Positions 1 through 9,478 are shown, counted from the stretch's first letter. The stretch is DNA of 12,510 nt from Streptococcus oralis (GCA_937930605.1 CALHBZ010000184.1:1-12510), one strand, 5' to 3'. A program made the numbers and translations. Notes: generated by a model from the letters alone, not told the origin.

Positions 1-124
1 GATGCATGGTTTGAAATTGGCTGAGATCGAAGTGAACCGTAAAATGCTTGCTGACCTGGCTGTTAACGATGCAACAGCTTTCACAGCTCTTGCAGATGCA
101 GCGAAAGCAAAACTTGGTAAATAA
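1..124 (+). CDS. rplT: 50S ribosomal protein L20, C-terminal end (partial)
   Basis: The window opens inside this gene. In frame 2 it encodes 40 residues ending in KAKLGK before TAA at 122-124. The segment containing [14 protein letters not shown] and LADLAVND is the well conserved C-terminal part of bacterial L20, which binds 23S rRNA early in 50S assembly. In Firmicutes L20 is normally the last gene of infC-rpmI-rplT; the upstream genes lie outside the window. A strong terminator follows ten bases after the stop, which fits its place as the operon's last gene. The identification rests on recalled L20 C-termini of streptococci and is nearly certain. Confidence 0.95.
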   Translation, partial: MHGLKLAEIEVNRKMLADLAVNDATAFTALADAAKAKLGK

Positions 125-133
125 TAACAAACT

Positions 134-186
134 GTTTCATTCTTACTCTTGTGGTTTTTACCGCAGGAGCAAGGTGAAACTTTTTT
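134..186 (+). terminator. Rho-independent terminator of the rplT operon
   Basis: A long imperfect hairpin: GTTTCA at 134-139 pairs with TGAAAC at 175-180, followed inwards by TCTTACTC against GAGCAAGG with one mismatch and one bulged T. A small inner hairpin sits around a TTTT loop. Six T follow at 181-186. It separates rplT from the accessory chaperone genes. Confidence 0.88.
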
Positions 187-233
187 GTTTTCCTTAAATA
201 ATTTTCTATTTTAGAGAGCAAATCACAGATTTT

Positions 234-264
234 TTCAAAGAAAATAGGATATTTCTTGTATAAT
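234..264 (+). promoter_or_regulatory. Probable sigma-A promoter of the Hsp70/J-protein pair
   Basis: A consensus -10 TATAAT lies at 259-264, about 35 bases before the ATG at 299. The best -35 candidate is TTCAAA at 234-239 (4 of 6 matches, 19-base spacer), so the -35 is weak. I see no CIRCE-type inverted repeat (the HrcA heat-shock operator), so nothing suggests HrcA control. The start codon has GGAG at 285-288, ten bases upstream. Confidence 0.6.
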
Positions 265-298
265 AGGAATATCTGAAAAGATTTGGAGTTAGAAGAAG

Positions 299-1963
299 AT
301 GATAGTAGGTATTGATTTAGGAACGACAAATTCTTTGGTAGGGGTTTATCAAGATGGTCAGGTCAAGCTGATTCCCAATGCTTTTGGTGAGTATTTGACT
401 CCTTCTGTTGTAGCTTTGGATGACAATGATGAGATTATAGTTGGAAAAATTGCCAAGGAACGCTTGGTGACCCACCCAGACAAGACCGTTTCACAGTTCA
501 AGCGTTTTATGGGGACCAAACATGAGTTGACCCTAGGAAATTGATCATATAAGGCTGAAGAATTAAGCTCTTTTATTATTAGAAAGTTGGTAGATGATGC
601 AGAGACTTTTCTTGGTGAGAAGGTAGATGAGGTTATTGTCAGTGTACCAGCCTATTTCAACGATGCTCAACGCTATGCGACCAAACTAGCAGGAAAATTT
701 GCTGGAGTTCAGATTGATCGGATTATCAATGAACCTTCCGCAGCTGCTCTTGCTAAAAGATCCATGGGAAACCAAGAAGATCAATCTTTTATTGTAGTCG
801 ATTTTGGTGGTGGTACTCTGGATATTTCAGTTGTAGAGCTATTTGATAACATCGTCGAAATTGTGTCGATTGCTGGGGACAATCGCTTGGGGGGAGAAGA
901 CTTCACTGCGGCTATTGCAGAGGAATTTTTAGTCTCTAATCAATTAACCAAGGATACGATTTCCCGTGAATTTTATAGCAAAATTCTGGTACAGGCTGAA
1001 AAGACAAAGCTGGAACTTAATGATAAAGAAGAAGTGCAGATGACAGTGATGGACCAAGAGCAGGAATACACTTTAGACTTGAGCTACCAGCGCTTTTATG
1101 AGCTTTGTCAACCGCTGCTGGCTCGTGTTAAGGCTGTTTTGGACCGTGCCCTGATGGATGCACGTTACAGCTATGTATCATCTGATAACTTTGTTCTTGT
1201 TGGTGGGACTTCGAAACTCCGCTTGGTTCAGGACTTTTTATCCTACTGTATCAATCAAATGGTTCAGGTATCTGATGATCCCGATAGGATGATAGCGAGA
1301 GGTTGTGCCCTCCTAGCAGGAATCAAAGAACGTCAGGGTGAGATACGAGATTTGTTGCTGTCTGATATTTGTCCTTTTACTCTGGGCATTGAGATAGTTG
1401 GGGACCGTTTTTCGCCGATTATTGAGCGAAATTCTACCCTACCTGCTTCACGCATTGAGCAGTATTATACTGCTGAATTGGGACAGAGCCAGGTTAAGAT
1501 AAAGGTTTATCAAGGTGAGATGATGAAGGCGTCGCAAAACCTGTTCTTAGGTGAATTAGAAGTTCCTGTACCGGTGAATACTCGCGAAAATGAAAGTTTC
1601 ACAGTTCGTTTCACCTATGATTTAAATGGAATTTTGGATGTAGAAGTCAAAATTGATTCAACACAGGAAGTCTTTAGTCATGTCATTCTCCAAGATAGTG
1701 TTACATTGACAGAGAAGGAAATTAAGGCTAAGCAAGCAGAGTTGTCTCGTTATAAGATCAATGCTCAAGAAACAGAGGTTTACCGATTCTTGATGGAGAA
1801 AGCAAATCGTCTTTATAGTATGCTTTTGGGAAGAAGACGAGATGAATTAATGGCATCAACTAGACAATTTGAAGAAGAAGTGAACCAAGCTTCTATGTAC
1901 CACCTACCTAAACTCTATCAATCATTTTCAAACTACCTAGAGTTCCTAGAGCGAGGACTGTAG
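299..1963 (+). pseudogene. Short Hsp70 (HscC-like) chaperone with one in-frame TGA
   Basis: Hsp70 ATPase that would cycle on and off client proteins under control of a J-domain partner. Read through codon 82 the frame is continuous for 555 codons. N-terminal phosphate motif GIDLGTTNS is at residues 4-12, INEPSAAAL near 143-151, the second phosphate motif DFGGGT at 168-173, and the adenosine motif GGTSKLRLVQ near 302-311. A substrate-binding beta domain starts around DICPFTLGIE (about 356) and contains VYQGE; the helical lid is short. DnaK is usually about 610 residues, so this is a short paralogue; its size and the PIIERN segment resemble E. coli HscC as I recall it. Codon 82 (542-544) is TGA, and the flanks LTLGN and SYKAEELSSF continue the Hsp70 fold in the same frame, so one base change broke it. 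Restart at TTG 587 would lack the first ATP-binding motif and has no convincing Shine-Dalgarno site. The gene is probably non-functional unless the TGA is a sequencing error or is read through. Confidence 0.85.
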
Positions 1964-2225
1964 AAGAGGAGACGATATGAATATATGGGAAACTTTAGGG
2001 ATAGAGCCAACAACTGACGTCAAGCTGATTAGAAGACGTTATGCTGAACTGGTCCGGCTCTATCACCCAGAAGACCAACCAGAAATTTACCAAGAAATTG
2101 TTGAAGCTTACCAAAAGGCCTTGGCTTATGCGAGGTCTAGAAAAGCGAGACCCGAAAACAGTCTAAAAAAAGCAAGTCCGTCTCAAGAAACTGCTAATTT
2201 TGAAGAAGAGTTTAATGGAAAATCT

Positions 2226-2543
2226 AACTCTAGTCTCAACTTTGAACCCTTAACTGAAGAAACAAAAGCTAAGGGAGAGGAGTCTGAAACACCTAGCCTT
2301 GATTTTAGTGACTATCAGCAATCAACGGATAAAACTAGCAATTTTTTTAACTTTGAAACTTTTAAAGCAGAAGAGGATGAGTCAAAGTCTACCCTTGACT
2401 TCACTGACTATGATGAGGAAACGAGGTCAAACGGTAATTCTGAACAAAGTGCTAAGAGTGCTCTCAACTTTGAAACTTTTAGTGATGAAGAGGACAAAAG
2501 GCAAGAAGGATCACCAAAATCTACTCTTGATTTTAATGGTTAT
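2226..2543 (+). repeat. Six short acidic/aromatic linear-motif repeats in the J protein
   Basis: Six degenerate copies of S-x-L-[DN]-F-x-x-[YF] occur at residues 84-92, 106-113, 121-129, 137-145, 160-168 and 181-189: NSSLNFEPL, PSLDFSDY, SNFFNFETF, KSTLDFTDY, KSALNFETF, KSTLDFNGY. From the second copy on they alternate between an LDFxxY form and an NFETF form. Spacers are 15-23 residues and rich in E, D, S and K. They lie in an otherwise disordered linker between the J domain and the helical region. Confidence 0.8.
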
Positions 2544-4339
2544 AATGAAGCGACCTATTTGATTCGAAATACGATTGAAAGTATTGTTGGAAACGACGAC
2601 TATAACCAAGAGGAGCAAGAGCATCTATGGCGTCAGTTCTTTCATCAGTATCAGTATGATATGGACATTGTCCAATCCGTTTTAGAGGAAATGGATGTTT
2701 ATATTTTTAACAAACCGGAACAATTCTCTATCCTCATTCCCTTGCTGGAAGACTATATACCTGACTTCCGACACTGGGGGTATTACTTTAAACTGAAGTA
2801 TTGGCAGGTAAAAAGAGACATAGCAGAAGAGAAAGGTAGTTCGCTTGAAAGTGTAAAAGAAGCCACGGAACAATTCTATTATTCTTACCAATTTTGCCAA
2901 GAAATACTCCAAGATTCTGAAAAAGCAAATCAATTAAATTTTTGGATAGAATTTTTCAAGCACCCCTATCTGGCCTTTATGGTGTTGGATCAAGTAAATC
3001 AGAATCGTCAAATAATCAAGAGCGTTCCCGTTTTGACCTATATCCTTGAAAAAAATCGACAAGTTATGTATGAAGAGGATTATCCACTCTTGGATAATTT
3101 GGCTCATTACTTAGAGCAACTAAAAGAAGAATTTGGGGAAAACGTTGATTTTAGTCACTACTCTTTAGATGATCCAGATGAAGTTGAGGCAGCCTTCTAT
3201 GAGCTACTCCATGCTCGCTATCAAGACGAATACAAACTTTTACGTGATTGGCAATATCTTTTTGAAACAATTAAAGATCACACGCTCCTACTTTATTTGT
3301 TAGAAAAAGTGGACGTCTATCCTTTAACCAATGCGAAAGTGTTAGCTCTCGTCCTCCAATTTGTAGAGCGTTACAGTGATGAGGAATCAAATCCATATCT
3401 GAAAAAGCTTCACTTCTGGAAGAGTGTCCAGTCTTATCCTTCAGTTATAGAGAAGTATGCGCTAGATAAAAAAGAAAATTTTGACTACTGGTACAATGAA
3501 GGTTATCTCTATATTGATAAGCTCACCAAGAGTGATGAAGATATCAATGATTGGGAGAAGTGGAGAAGCTACTATAAAGGAAGACCACGCATTCTAACGA
3601 TTTTGTTTCAACAGATTTATACGGAGTACCATCGGTTTATAGATGGCGAGCTCCTGAGATATGTTTTAACCCCTTTTCCGACTTCTAAAATGGCTCCCCA
3701 AATGATGACGGAGGAGACAGACCAGAAACTAGAAGAGATGACGGCTTATGCCTATGAACTTAGTTATCCAAAAGCCAAGCTCTCTTATTTAAATTGGAAA
3801 AAAAGACAGGTCTTTAAAAATAAGTTTCTTCAGTTTGTCTTTGGTATATTTATGATTGTGAGTTTGATACTCAGTATTATAGAGCGACCTGGTTATAATT
3901 CATGGGTTCATGCTGGTATGTTTTCTCTCTTTTACGTCTATATGCTAAAATTAAGGAAAACACCGATTGAGGAAGGAGTGACTGCTAGGGGGGAAAAACG
4001 AAAATTTTACTACAGTTCCCATCCATGGTTCCTATTAATCTTGTTATTGACCCTCGTCATTCCATCCTTACCGTTTGGCCTCATTGGTGCTCTTATGTTC
4101 ATTACATTTTTCTGCCTCATCGATGGTTTTCAGGTGAGTCAAGGGTTGAAGTGGGATTATTCTTTGGACAAGCTGATTCCTGTCGGTATCTTTCTTTCTG
4201 CTGGCTTTCTATCCGCTTTGGTAAATCAAAGCCAGATCATTTCCGGAGTTGCAATGATGTACTTCCATATTTTTGCAATCCTTGTGATTTGCTTGTCTTT
4301 TACAAGATTTAGTCCTGGATTTCCACCATCTCTGAAAAA

Positions 4340-4747
4340 ATCCTCCTTCCAGTAATCTTGGGGATCCTACTCTTTCAAACGTTGCCCTACATTCACAACC
4401 GTTTAGACATCTTTGATCCAAATATTCTACGAAATGAAACTCTGACCATAACGGTTCTCCTTTTGTTAAATGGAATTGCCTTATCTTATTTTACAAAGGA
4501 ACAAGGTTTCACGATTGGTGTAAAGAAAGTCTTTATGATTTATGGCTTGCAGATCTTTATTTTCCTAAGAAGACTGTTCCGGATCCTATTTGCACCAAAT
4601 TCAGTTTTCGATAACAAATATTTTAACAGAGATTTACTAATCATGAATAGCGAATTTGCTTTCTACTTCCTTGAGGGACTCTTTGTCCTTATCCTGCTTT
4701 TCCTTATTCGCAATATACGCAAGGAAAATCGTAAAAATTCTGCATAG
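4340..4747 (+). pseudogene. Displaced C-terminal membrane part of the J protein
   Basis: Reading frame -1 relative to the J-protein gene. It would begin with ILLPVILGILLFQ and encode 135 residues with about four hydrophobic helices: near its start, TLTITVLLLLNGIALSYF, a segment around VFMIYGLQIFIF, and FLEGLFVLILLFLI. It ends in a basic tail (RKENRKNSA). The only start candidate close to the frame break is TTG at 4358, which lies inside a transmembrane helix and has no Shine-Dalgarno site. I therefore read it as the detached end of the upstream gene, not as a separate gene. Confidence 0.7.
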
Positions 4748-4808
4748 AAAGAAAGCGCAGAGAAGAGGCCTCTAGTTCAAGTTTCTAGTAAATTTTTCTG
4801 AATAAAGG

Positions 4809-4814
4809 TATAAT
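4809..4814 (+). promoter_or_regulatory. Promoter -10 element for gloA
   Basis: Consensus TATAAT with no convincing -35 at 16-18 bases upstream (the 17-base position reads TAGTAA). Initiation near 4821 would leave about 24 bases before ATG 4845. That argues against a start at ATG 4827, which would have almost no leader. Confidence 0.5.
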
Positions 4815-4844
4815 AGAACTATTCAAATGAAAGAGGTAATGAAA

Positions 4845-5225
4845 ATGGCTTCAAAAATGCTACACACTTGCTTGCGAGTAGAAAACCTTGAAAAATCTAT
4901 CGCATTTTATCAAGATGCTTTTGGTTTTAAAGAATTGCGTCGCAGAGATTTTCCAGACCATGCCTTCACTATTGTCTATCTAGGACTTGACGGTGATGAC
5001 TACGAGTTGGAGTTGACCTATAACTATGACCACGGCCCTTATGTGGTAGGTGATGGCTTTGCCCATATCGCCCTCAGTACACCTGACCTTGAGGCGCTTC
5101 ATCAAGAACATAGCGCGAAGGGCTATGAGGTTACAGCGCCTAATGGACTTCCAGGAACTCTACCAAACTATTACTTTGTCAAGGATCCTGATGGCTATAA
5201 GGTTGAAGTCATTCGTGAAAAATAA
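4845..5225 (+). CDS. gloA: Lactoylglutathione lyase (glyoxalase I)
   Basis: A 126-residue vicinal-oxygen-chelate enzyme. The family isomerises the hemithioacetal of methylglyoxal and a thiol to the lactoyl thioester, detoxifying a glycolytic by-product in the cytoplasm. The expected metal ligands are visible: His7 (MLHTCLRV), Glu56 (ELELTYN), His74 (GFAHIAL) and Glu121 (VEVI), and the family signature FVKDPDGYKVEV is near the C-terminus. Length is normal. I chose ATG 4845 because AAGAGG at 4831-4836 is spaced eight bases from it. ATG 4827 lies upstream of that Shine-Dalgarno site and almost on the transcription start, and ATG 4839 is too close to the site. Pneumococci have gloA directly after rplT as I recall; here about 4.7 kb separates them. 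It is a single-gene transcript closed by the terminator at 5232-5271. Confidence 0.93.
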   Translation: MASKMLHTCLRVENLEKSIAFYQDAFGFKELRRRDFPDHAFTIVYLGLDGDDYELELTYNYDHGPYVVGDGFAHIALSTPDLEALHQEHSAKGYEVTAPNGLPGTLPNYYFVKDPDGYKVEVIREK

Positions 5226-5231
5226 TCCAGT

Positions 5232-5271
5232 AAAGTCAAGTAGAATGTTCGTTTTCTACTTGACTTTTTTT
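5232..5271 (+). terminator. Perfect-stem terminator after gloA
   Basis: A 14-bp perfect stem (5232-5245 with 5254-5267, AAAGTCAAGTAGAA and its complement) with an 8-base loop and a T run through 5271. The 3' arm also supplies the -35 box of the next promoter. Confidence 0.93.
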
Positions 5272-5288
5272 CTTTGAAAGAGTATACT
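5260..5288 (+). promoter_or_regulatory. Sigma-A promoter of pyrK-pyrDb
   Basis: TTGACT at 5260-5265, a 17-base spacer and TATACT at 5283-5288: five of six matches in each box with ideal spacing. Transcription would start near 5295, just before the PyrR-type leader. The -35 lies within the 3' arm of the gloA terminator. Confidence 0.85.
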
Positions 5289-5301
5289 AGTACAAATTTA
5301 A

Positions 5302-5440
5302 CCTTTAAGGGGAGTCCAGAGAGACTCACAAGGTGTCAGATACAAGTGATAGGGAAAACTCTCTGCGGAGATTTTTTAGGTGTGCGCATTAGTTCCGTCC
5401 TATCTTGACTGAGATCTTGCTATTGCAAGGTCTTTTCTTT
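5302..5440 (+). promoter_or_regulatory. PyrR-dependent attenuator leader of pyrK-pyrDb
   Basis: The leader RNA contains three alternative elements. First, an anti-antiterminator hairpin carries the PyrR-binding loop: AGTCCAGAGAGACT (5313-5326), closed by GAGT/ACTC, with a lower CCTT (5302-5305)/AAGG (5330-5333) stem and a purine bulge, as in known pyr leaders. Second, a candidate antiterminator pairs TCAG..CAA..GATAGG (5336-5353) with CCTATCTTG..CTGA (5399-5412). Third, there is an intrinsic terminator with stem 5411-5420/5425-5434, loop TATT and a T-rich tail to 5440. In the known mechanism PyrR with UMP stabilises the first hairpin, letting the terminator form when pyrimidines are plentiful. 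A small hairpin followed by six T (5360-5377) lies inside the antiterminator loop. Element identity is firm; the exact pairings are my hand folding. Confidence 0.88.
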
Positions 5441-5449
5441 ATCTGGTCC

Positions 5450-5467
5450 CCTTAAAATTTAAGGAGG
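5450..5467 (+). promoter_or_regulatory. Inverted repeat next to the pyrK Shine-Dalgarno site
   Basis: CCTTAAA (5450-5456), one A, then TTTAAGG (5458-5464) is a perfect 7-bp inverted repeat whose right arm includes the first half of AAGGAGG (5461-5467), seven bases before ATG 5475. The one-base loop is too tight for the full stem, but the four to five outer pairs could partly mask the ribosome-binding site. Confidence 0.45.
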
Positions 5468-5474
5468 AAAAGTC

Positions 5475-7224
<1,750 letters not shown>

Positions 7225-7269
7225 GCTAGACCTTCCTTATCGTTAGCAAGACATAGAATCTTCATCAAT

Positions 7270-7303
7270 TTGTAATATTTCCGTTAGTTAACTATGTTAC
7301 AAT
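7270..7303 (+). promoter_or_regulatory. Extended -10 promoter of lytB
   Basis: TG-T-TACAAT at 7295-7303 is an extended -10 with five of six hexamer matches. TTGTAA at 7270-7275 resembles a -35 but the 22-base spacer is too long, so the promoter probably depends on the extended -10. The leader is about 45 bases, and GAGGAG (7344-7349) lies six bases before ATG 7356. Confidence 0.65.
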
Positions 7304-7581
7304 AGGTTTTATAAAATAGTAATAGTGTAGATCGTTTTCTACTGAGGAGAATAAAATGAAGAAGATATTACTTGCAAGTACTGTCGTTCTTTCTATGGCA
7401 GGATTTGCAAAGACATCTGTATATGCTGAAGAATCACAGGTTACGAAAAAAACTCAGATCACAGATGTAGTCGAGAAAAAAGAAGAAGCTACTCCGAAAA
7501 AGGAAGTTCCCCAAGTGGAGCCCAAGAAAGAGCCGGTTGTAAAAGAGGAAACTTTTTCTAAAGATGACTCATCCAAAAAGG

Positions 7582-7589
7582 AAAAAAAA
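7582..7589 (+). repeat. Eight-A homopolymer at the lytB frame break
   Basis: GAAAAAAAAC: eight A put the signal-peptide frame out of register with the choline-binding and catalytic frame. Seven A would restore it. It lies within the coding linker, after the predicted signal peptide. Confidence 0.9.
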
Positions 7590-7803
7590 CGAGGACGTTA
7601 TCAAGGAAGGTTGGAAAAACGAGCAAGGAAACTGGCGTTTTTATGAGAATAACCAGCCTGTCGTAAACTGGAAAAAAATTGGTGGTGTCTGGTATTACTT
7701 TGATAAAAACGGCATTATGCTTAGTAATACTATAGTTGATGGTTACCTTATCAAAGGTAACGGTGCTATGGCGGAAAACGATTGGGTAAAGATTTCTGAC
7801 CAA

Positions 7804-8193
7804 TGGTACTATGCTACAGCTTCAGGAAAGATTTCTCGCAACAAATGGGAAAAGATTGAAGGCGTCTGGTATTACTTTGATAAAGATGGTGTTATGCTTA
7901 GTCGCACTATCTATAATGACTATCTCTTCCAAGGTAGTGGTGCCATGGCAGAAAACGATTGGGTGAAAATATCCGACAAGTGGTACTATGCTACAGCTTC
8001 AGGAAAGATTTCTCGCAACAAATGGGAAAAGATTGAAGGCGTCTGGTATTACTTTGATAAAGATGGTGTTATGCTTAGTCGCACTATCTATAATGACTAT
8101 CTCTTCCAAGGTAGTGGTGCCATGGCAGAAAACGATTGGGTGAAAATATCCGACAAGTGGTACTATGCTACAGCTTCAGGAAAGATTTCTCGC
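7804..8193 (+). repeat. Perfect 177-bp tandem duplication in the lytB choline-binding region
   Basis: Bases 7804-7980 and 7981-8157 are identical by direct comparison, and the next 36 bases (8158-8193) repeat the start of the unit before the first mismatch at 8194 (G for A). Each unit encodes 59 residues, from WYYATASGKISR to WVKISDK, or about three choline-binding repeats. The copies before 7804 and after 8194 are diverged. Confidence 0.95.
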
Positions 8194-9444
8194 GACAAAT
8201 GGGAGAAAATCAAAGGAACATGGTACTATTTCAATAGCGATGGTGTGATGGCAAGTAGCCAGTGGAAAAGTGACTACTATCTGAAAGATAGTGGCGCTAT
8301 GGCGGAAAAAGAGTGGATTTTTGATAAATCCTACAATAGCTGGTTTTACTTGAAGTCAGGTGGAGCCTACGCTTCCCGTGAATGGATTGGTTCATACTAC
8401 CTTAAATCAGGTGGCTATATGGCCAAAAATGAATGGATTTTTGACAAAGATTACGATGCTTGGTACTATCTAAAAGATGATGGTAGATATGTAACAGGCA
8501 CTTTCACGATCAAAGGTAAAGAGTATTCCTTCCAGAATAATGGGAAATGGATCTCAGAGGCAAAATATTACAAAGTGAAGCCAATTACTGCTTATGTCTA
8601 TAGCGCTTCTGGTGAACGATTGAGTTATGTATCGCAAGGAACTATAGTTTCACTTGGGGATGTTCAATCTAAAAAAGATAGTCAAATACCAGTCAATATT
8701 TCTGGTCTATCCGGCTTCATGAATAAAAGTGATTTAGTAGCTATTGATAAAGAAAGTGAGTTTGTCCCTCACTATACAAGCGATGGCAAGTATTTTTACC
8801 ATGAGTTGTCACCTTATGTGAGTCTCCGTGTTGCTCGACATAGCTCAGCTATGACCATTGGTAAGAAATATTATTCAATTGATGGGCTTCATTTTGATAG
8901 CTTTACCATTGAAAATCCTTTCCTCTTTAGAGATTTGACTAAACCAAGTAATTACAGTGCAGCTGAATTGGATAAAGTTTATTCTTTGATGAATATTCGG
9001 GATAGTCGCCTCGCTGGTAAGGGAGCTATTTTTAAGGAAGCTGAGGAACGATATGGTGTGAATGCTCTTTATCTGATGGCCCATAGTGCACTTGAGAGTG
9101 CTTGGGGACGGAGCCAGATAGCTAAGGATAAGAATAATTTCTTTGGAATTGCAGCTTATGATTCGAGCCCGTATACCTCAGCCAAGAAATTTGATGATGT
9201 GGATAAGGGGATCCTCGGCGCGGCTAAGTGGATTCGTGAGAACTACATTGACCGTGGAAGAGACCACTTGGGGAACAAGGCGACAGGAATGAATGTTCTC
9301 TATGCTTCTGACCCATATTGGGGTGAAAAAATAGCTAGTATCATGATGACCATCAATAGTAAACTTGGTGGAAGAGACTAACTAAATGGTTCTATGTGGT
9401 AATATATTTCCCCAAAACAATTAGGCATTATACTAAAAGTAAGG

Positions 9445-9478
9445 ATTGAGTTCTGTATTGTACAGGGCTCAGTTTTTT
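9445..9478 (+). terminator. Terminator after lytB
   Basis: Stem 9447-9457/9461-9471 of 11 pairs including two G-U, loop TTG, extended by A9445-T9473 and T9446-G9472, then T to 9478. It lies 65 bases after the lytB stop and separates it from the accessory cluster. Confidence 0.88.

Larger units (their letters stand above)
1977..4747 (+). pseudogene. Membrane-anchored J-domain protein, frameshifted near the C-terminus
   Basis: Begins 13 bases after the Hsp70 stop with AGAGGAG at 1965-1971, so it is co-transcribed and is the likely partner of that Hsp70. The intact frame runs to TAA at 4353-4355 (792 residues). Residues 1-55 look like a J domain (WETLGI, RRRYAELVRLYHPE, EAYQKAL); the usual HPD tripeptide is HPE at 30-32. 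Residues 56-190 are acidic and low-complexity with six copies of a short motif. Residues 195-600 are a helical, soluble region with no family I recognise. Residues about 617-774 hold five or six hydrophobic segments. At A6 (4335-4340) the frame is lost: in the -1 frame the helices continue from ILLPVILGILLF to a stop at 4745-4747. Restoring a seventh A gives about 923 residues. The type III J proteins DjlB and DjlC that serve HscC in E. coli are analogous but much smaller. The J-domain call is firm; the cellular role is inferred. Confidence 0.75.
7356..9381 (+). pseudogene. lytB: LytB endo-beta-N-acetylglucosaminidase, frameshifted at a run of eight A
   Basis: Secreted choline-binding hydrolase that cuts glycan chains of peptidoglycan and separates daughter cells. 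The first frame (7356-7646) gives a signal peptide with hydrophobic core LLASTVVLSMAGF and a likely AxA cleavage near VYAEES, then a Lys/Glu/Pro linker. The rest lies in the +1 frame, from the A run to TAA 9379-9381. Removing one A from A8 (7582-7589) joins KKEK to NEDVIKEGW and gives about 674 residues, close to pneumococcal LytB as I recall it (about 660-700). In order: choline-binding (GW) repeats at about 85-400, with aromatic sets such as WYYF and GAMAENDW; an SH3b-like segment from about 405; and the GH73 catalytic domain containing AHSALESAWGR with the catalytic Glu near 580. Having the choline-binding domain before the catalytic domain is characteristic of LytB. The ATG at 7564 has no Shine-Dalgarno site or signal peptide, so product from it would stay inside the cell. 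Identity is certain; whether the gene is dead, switched off or mis-sequenced is open. Confidence 0.93.

Noticed and set aside
81..329. 82-codon frame on the - strand
   Set aside because: It lies antisense across the rplT end, its terminator and the Hsp70 start, with no Shine-Dalgarno site and a low-complexity product.
542..544. TGA as selenocysteine or programmed read-through
   Set aside because: No catalytic cysteine position is known in Hsp70 here, I see no hairpin right after the TGA, and selenoproteins are not expected in streptococci.
587..1963. Independent TTG-started gene
   Set aside because: It is the same frame as the Hsp70 start, lacks the first ATP-binding motif and has no good Shine-Dalgarno site. 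It is the rest of the interrupted Hsp70.
4358..4747. Separate small membrane protein gene starting at TTG
   Set aside because: The start lies inside a membrane helix without a Shine-Dalgarno site, and the frame joins the J protein by a one-base indel.
4827..4844. Earlier start for gloA
   Set aside because: It precedes the only good Shine-Dalgarno site and lies almost at the predicted transcription start.
7564..7589. ATG 7564 as a true lytB start
   Set aside because: It has no Shine-Dalgarno site or signal peptide, and the first codons (MTHPKRKK) are the linker read out of frame.
7804..8193. CRISPR-like direct repeats
   Set aside because: The units are 177 bp, contiguous, without spacers, and encode choline-binding repeats.
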